From an uncultured Collinsella sp. (GTDB lineage: Bacteria; Actinomycetota; Coriobacteriia; Coriobacteriales; Coriobacteriaceae), in NCBI GenBank assembly GCA_900764415.1, contig CAAFOA010000189.1, positions 1-7,957 of the forward strand: a stretch of 7,957 nucleotides of DNA, read 5' to 3'. The notes below the pieces were generated by a model, which was not told the DNA's origin, ran no database searches, and worked only from the letters and a program-made list of their open reading frames with translations. Positions 6,896 through 7,957 of this stretch are shown one piece after another (position 1 is the first letter of the stretch; the number at the start of each line of letters is the position of its first letter). The position numbers were made by a program, and so were the translations under genes.

Positions 6896-7393
6896 TCCGA
6901 CTGTCCAGGGGTCCCACTCGGCATTGCGAAACGCGTCCCAAAACTTGGACATGAGAAATGGGAGGCAGTTCGCATCTGTGCCGAGGACGAAGTCCTGGCG
7001 GGAATTCAGGATGCGCAGAGGAAGCTTACGGCAGAAAACCCCGACAGAGTCGTGACCGTCGGCGGCAACTGTATGGCGTCGCTTGCCCTCTTCGATTACC
7101 TGCACGGGAAATACGAGAACGTTGGAATCGTCTGGATCTATGCGCATCCGGATGTATCCACGCTGAATGATGGCTACCCCAACGCTCACGCCATGGTACT
7201 TGGCAACCTTTTGGAACAGGGTGCACCGCAACTCGTTTCGCGGATGCGGCATCCGGTGTTTAAGCCGAGCGATGTCCTGCATGTCGGGCTACAGCAGCTC
7301 CACGACTATCAGGAAGTTTGCTTAAACAAGCATAGGTGTTGTGGTTTTAGCCGATGTCCTCATGGAGGAAAACGACATGCTGGGTCTGTCTGA
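6896..7393 (+). pseudogene. Arginase-family protein, degenerate fragment
   Basis: One open frame runs from just after the kinase stop to a TGA at 7391-7393, but has no credible start codon or ribosome binding site. The sequence ENPDRVVTVGGNC, FDYLHGKYENVGIVWIYAH, NAHAMVLGNLLEQGAP and FKPSDVLHVGLQ aligns by eye with arginase/agmatinase-family proteins. Two key sites look damaged. The family GGDH/GGDC motif is GGNC (7061-7072), and the metal-binding DAHxD motif reads YAHPD (7139-7153); each differs from the expected Asp codon by one base. The N-terminal part is short and has no natural start. The C-terminal third with the SxDxDxxDP metal site is absent: similarity fades after about 7320. In a different frame (7326-7397) a short stretch reads GVVVLADVLMEEND and then stops. 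I conclude that it is a dead remnant, with no activity expected. Confidence 0.75.
7364..7379 (+). promoter_or_regulatory. Relict ribosome binding site and start codon of the ATPase pseudogene
   Basis: GGAGG (7364-7368) is eight bases ahead of an ATG at 7377. That ATG now reads only six codons to a TAA at 7395. The ATPase-like frame begins just past it in another register, so this may be the old start, now frameshifted. Confidence 0.35.
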
Positions 7394-7957
7394 TTAAAGT
7401 CCAACAGTTTCCATGAGGCATCTAGCACGGTAAAAGCTAAAGACCCGGGAGACCCCAAACTGTCAACCATCTTTACGGGTGCAAGGGAAACGGGCAAGAC
7501 AGCCCCCTCTCGCTCCTATCCGAAACGGCGCTTGAACACGGCTGGATTGCAGCGAATGTCTCCGCCATGCCCGGCATGCTCGAAGATATCATCGAGCACA
7601 CAAAGGAGGCCGCAGGCCGTTACCTCTCGCAGCCCCATACACGCGTGAGCGGAGTTCAAGTTGGGCAGCGGGGCGGTTTAGCGCGCCAATATAATCAAAT
7701 CGTGCACTTCCATAGCCTCTCGTCTACGTGGTGTACCGTCGTCTCCCCTTTTATCAGAGTTGGGCGATTTCAGGCACCCGAGCTGAACTCAAATTGAACT
7801 CAACGATGCCTTATCGGTCGAGGGCGTCCTAGCGAGAATATACAGAGGCGCACATTTCGCAGGGAACCTCCCATTCGTGATCATGTCGGGATGCTGTCAA
7901 GGCAGCGTCAATGCGTTCGACCTACACCTTCTCGCTTTTCGAGGCCTCGTCTGCAGG
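7394..7957 (+). pseudogene. AAA ATPase (ATP-binding protein), frameshifted and partial
   Basis: Pieces of one ATPase gene appear in order but in different frames. In the first frame, LKSNSF (7394 on) and then DPGDPKLSTIFTGARETGKT (Walker A, around 7478-7501) resemble the N-terminus of small-genome-island ATPases of the NPFxPxFG...GARGxGKT type; about 20 residues between these two pieces seem deleted. After the C-run at 7503-7507 the reading shifts to a second frame: SLLSETALEHGWIAANV and MPGMLEDIIEHTKEAAGRYL, then TRVSGVQVG (to about 7670). The next 110 bases are not recognisable. From 7787 to the window end the first frame is open again, with NLPFVIMSGCCQG and LLAFRGLV, perhaps the worn 'VMAGL ... 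TFLRR' part of the same protein. The assignment of this last piece is weak. No intact product is possible. Confidence 0.6.

Noticed and set aside
6958..7170. Plus-strand open frame beginning MGGSSHL after the kinase
   Set aside because: Arg/Gly-rich reading in the wrong frame; the arginase-like frame in the same bases gives recognisable family sequence.
1..7957. CRISPR arrays, tRNA or rRNA genes, insertion sequences
   Set aside because: No regularly spaced repeats, no tRNA-like cloverleaf or rRNA sequence, and no transposase or inverted terminal repeats were seen on either strand.

Overview
This window looks like the end of a contig from a high-GC Gram-positive gut bacterium, most likely a member of the Coriobacteriia close to Collinsella. 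That placement is an inference from GC-rich codon use, the style of the large ABC protein, and the combination of a YSCP-type polyferredoxin with a CD1871A-family mini-protein. Bases 1-51 are not biological: they match the Illumina Nextera i7 adapter, including the 19-bp Tn5 mosaic end. Genomic sequence begins at 52.

Layout. (1) 52-2697, minus strand: a large ABC transporter with ATPase and permease in one chain. It is cut at its C-terminus by the adapter junction, so its last membrane segments are missing. (2) 2698-2951: an intergenic stretch holding a Rho-independent terminator for the upstream minus-strand operon, and a GC-rich hairpin in the ABC leader. (3) 2952-4994, minus strand: a compact three-gene redox operon. 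In transcription order it encodes a 48-residue CD1871A-family membrane protein with a CLEC motif (TTG start), a 300-residue NapH-like 4Fe-4S membrane polyferredoxin (TTG start, overlapping the first gene by 8 bases), and a 323-residue thioredoxin-fold (TlpA-like) lipoprotein with a CKPC site. (4) 4995-5084: a 90-base divergent promoter region. (5) 5085-6895, plus strand: an OmpR-type response regulator and a HAMP-containing histidine kinase, coupled through an ATGA overlap. (6) 6896-7957: no intact gene, but recognisable wreckage of an arginase-family gene followed by an AAA ATPase gene.

How the parts may fit together. The three minus-strand genes could form a transmembrane electron path: cytoplasmic electrons pass through the Fe-S clusters of the polyferredoxin, possibly with help from the CxxC mini-protein, to the extracytoplasmic CKPC thioredoxin-like lipoprotein. 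The divergent two-component system is the obvious candidate regulator because the two units share one short promoter region. The cassette is the most interesting part of the window. Its gene families have been seen together elsewhere, but its function is inferred, not established. The ABC transporter has its own leader and lies beyond a terminator, so it is probably a separate transcription unit.
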